Positions 62,408 through 64,000 of a DNA stretch of 64,000 nucleotides are shown here, piece by piece. The stretch's first letter is position 1, and every line of letters starts with the position of its first letter. The DNA is taken from assembly GCA_963772265.1 (NCBI GenBank), contig CAVYWS010000006.1:105462-169461 (forward strand), given 5' to 3'. The notes below the pieces were generated by a model that was not told the DNA's origin, made no database searches, and was given only the letters and a program-made list of their open reading frames with translations. Source of the stretch: Mayfieldus sp963772265. Its GTDB lineage: Bacteria; Actinomycetota; Thermoleophilia; Solirubrobacterales; 70-9. A program made the translations under genes and the position numbers.

Positions 62408-63139
62408 TCAGTCGCGGCCACCGGCGTCTTGCTCGGCCAGCAGCCCTCGGACTCGCTCGGAAAAGACTCGCCACCGGCGTTCGTTGTCGTGGACAAGGAT
62501 CGCCGACTCAGCCATCAGATCTGTCGCGTGATCGATCAGCTCCGAGGCGGAGAAGAGATAGCCCGGCGCGGTGCGATCACCGGCGAGGTCCGAGCGCAGA
62601 GCGTCCGGCGAGAGGTCAACCGCGTTCAGAAGGTCAAGAGAACGGTGAAGAAGACGCGCGATCAGCGCCTGGAGCTCCGCCGCCTGCCAGTCGTTCGCGA
62701 TGATCCGGTGCCGCTCGCCGAGGAGGTCCGCGAGAGCCGGGAAGGCGCCCGCCGCGCCGGCGATTCCCCACGACTGTTCCATTGCTCGGGCCAGCCACTC
62801 TGATGCTGCCTCCATGTCCCTCGCCGTCGTCTCCAGATCCCGCTTGAGCTGGCTGATCTCGGTTGGCTCCTCCTCGCCCTCCATGAAGAGGACCCCGGTC
62901 TCGCCCGTCAGCCCAGGGGCGTTCAGATCCTGTGCACCCGCGTAGGGGTTGCCGGCAGGGTGGTCGGTCGGCACCGCCTCAGACCAGTGCGCCGCGAGGG
63001 CCTTGAGGATTCGTGAGGCGGTCTGCGTCTCCGCCGCCAGGCGCAGCGGCGACTGCGAGTAGAACTTCTCGTGCTCGTGGTGCGTCTCGGCGAGGTTCGC
63101 CATCGTTTCGAGCATCTCGCGCGGTGGCGTCGCGGGCAT
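62408..63139 (-). CDS. conserved hypothetical helical protein
   Basis: A 243-residue protein with no recognised family. It is almost entirely helical by composition, with His/Glu-rich N-terminus (ETHHEHEKFYSQ) and long amphipathic stretches such as QLKRDLETTARDMEAASEW and LQALIARLLHRSLDLL. No membrane segment or signal peptide is seen. It is convergent with the secreted protein gene (eight-base gap). It could be a four-helix or DinB-like bundle, but no metal motif is convincing. Confidence 0.65.
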   Translation of the reverse strand: MPATPPREMLETMANLAETHHEHEKFYSQSPLRLAAETQTASRILKALAAHWSEAVPTDHPAGNPYAGAQDLNAPGLTGETGVLFMEGEEEPTEISQLKRDLETTARDMEAASEWLARAMEQSWGIAGAAGAFPALADLLGERHRIIANDWQAAELQALIARLLHRSLDLLNAVDLSPDALRSDLAGDRTAPGYLFSASELIDHATDLMAESAILVHDNERRWRVFSERVRGLLAEQDAGGRD

Positions 63140-63290
63140 CGTCGTGAGTCTCCCACTTCGCCCCGAACGAGCCTAGTGCTGCTTTCCGCGTGGAGTGCGC
63201 CTTTCGGTCCTCGCGCGAAGCGGAAGCGACGTTACGATCGCCCGGTAGGCGCCAGCGGCCCTTGTCATCGGGGCTCTACCACTCATCGGC

Positions 63291-63896
63291 TCATCCCGCC
63301 CGCCGGTAGCGGATGTGTGTGGCTAGCGGCGAATGCAAGACCTCAACGGGCTCAAACTCGAACGACTCGACGCCGTCGAAGATCCGCTCGCCGGAGCCGA
63401 GCAGGACCGGCGCGACGTCCAGCGTGAGCTCGTCGACGACCCCGGCAATGAGGGCCTGGCGCACAGTCGAGGCGCCGCCCGCGATGTCTACGCCGCCCTC
63501 CCCGGCCGTCTCGCGCGCTTGTGCGTAAGCGGCGTCGAAGCCGCCGGTGACGAAGTGGAAGGTCGTCCCGCCTTCCATCTCGATCGGCTCGTGAGCGTGA
63601 TGGGTGAGCACAAACACCGGCGCGTGGTAAGGCGGCTCGGGACCCCACCAGCCGCGCCAGTCCTCATCCCACTCGCCGCGGATCGGCCCGAACATGTTCC
63701 GCCCCATGACGTACGCGCCGCGCGGACGCATGAGCCAGTCGGTCGCCGTCGCGTCGGCGTCGTTGGCGCGCTCGTCGCCGAGATGCCAGGCATGGAGCTC
63801 GCGCCCTCGCTTACCGAGTGGATTCTCGCGGCTCTGGTCGGGGCCAGCGACGAAACCGTCGAGCGAGATCGACATGTGGCAGGTGGTGTCCGGCAT
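63291..63896 (-). CDS. dihydrofolate reductase-fold (RibD C-terminal) family protein
   Basis: A 201-residue DHFR/RibD_C family reductase. MSISLDGFVAGPD opens the fold, YVMGRNMFGPIRGEW is the conserved nucleotide-side segment, and VDIAGGASTVRQALIAGVVDEL with VAPVLLGSGERIF forms the C-terminal core. The family binds NADPH and reduces pterin- or riboflavin-like or other small substrates; true DHFR activity is not implied. Start ATG 63896. It stands alone with no evident operon partners. Confidence 0.9.
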   Translation of the reverse strand: MPDTTCHMSISLDGFVAGPDQSRENPLGKRGRELHAWHLGDERANDADATATDWLMRPRGAYVMGRNMFGPIRGEWDEDWRGWWGPEPPYHAPVFVLTHHAHEPIEMEGGTTFHFVTGGFDAAYAQARETAGEGGVDIAGGASTVRQALIAGVVDELTLDVAPVLLGSGERIFDGVESFEFEPVEVLHSPLATHIRYRRAG

Positions 63897-64000
63897 CGGC
63901 GTCCTCTCGGGTTAGTTTGCGACTTGCAAATGGCGACAGCACCCCTGGAACCCCACCAAGCCACCGTATTGTGAAGCCGCATGGGCCTGCGACGCCTGGG

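Noticed and set aside
63981..64000. Start of another plus-strand gene at ATG 63981
   Set aside because: Only six codons remain before the window ends, and no family or ribosome site can be judged.

Overview
The window is very GC-rich, uses many GTG and TTG starts, and packs genes into overlapping runs. It carries an actinobacterial-style PknB kinase start, LytR_C and DUF3105 proteins, and an acyl-lipid glycan locus. This suggests an actinobacterium, and gene style points to class Thermoleophilia (Solirubrobacterales-like). The lineage is inferred from gene content, not measured. No tRNA, rRNA, CRISPR array, prophage or insertion sequence was found.

Layout. Positions 1-3.8 kb (minus strand) hold a truncated Ser/Thr kinase, a DJ-1/PfpI protein, purM, uppP and a DedA protein. 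Positions 3.9-17.9 kb are a cell-surface polysaccharide locus: FlaA1/CapD dehydratase, LytR_C protein, an O-antigen polymerase in two reading frames, a Wzx flippase, three glycosyltransferases, two secreted glycoside-hydrolase-like proteins (one frameshifted) and a small PglC-type phosphoglycosyl transferase. Positions 18-30 kb hold unrelated single genes: an RTX-like secreted protein, GNAT and FemAB acyltransferases, DUF3105, an alpha/beta hydrolase, metF, a CocE-type peptidase, an alkyltransferase-like protein, a phytoene-desaturase-like oxidase, an SDR, a peroxiredoxin and an amidohydrolase.

Positions 29.6-60.9 kb look like one catabolic island for methoxylated aromatic (lignin-type) compounds. 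At its centre is a LigM/DesA-type tetrahydrofolate-dependent O-demethylase beside a second MetF and the formyl-THF deformylase PurU, with two possible methyl-group acceptors (a MetE core protein and a homocysteine methyltransferase). A neighbouring plus-strand operon encodes a type I ring-cleavage dioxygenase, a 6PGDH-like dehydrogenase, a DUF6282 amidohydrolase, a GalB-type 4-oxalomesaconate hydratase and a LigK/GalC-type aldolase. Read in order, these could convert a carboxylated catechol to pyruvate and oxaloacetate. A branched-chain-amino-acid-type ABC importer, two E1 alpha/beta pairs without E2 or E3, GMC and zinc alcohol dehydrogenases, an aldehyde dehydrogenase and a benzoylformate-decarboxylase-like enzyme could supply uptake and side-chain oxidation.

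A GntR/FCD repressor gene lies in the island. Ten copies of the 8-bp palindrome TGYATRCA occur in exactly the four control regions that head its transcription units, and pairs are often about 85 bp apart. This is the main candidate for an undescribed system: a single-regulator O-demethylation and meta-cleavage regulon built largely from non-classical enzymes.

Caution on the sequence itself: at least eight genes carry frameshifts, nearly all equivalent to one extra base, mostly between 30 and 61 kb. They are more likely base-calling or assembly errors than decay, but this cannot be decided here. They also create apparent gene fusions. Positions 61.4-63.9 kb hold a secreted basic protein, an unknown helical protein and a DHFR-fold reductase.
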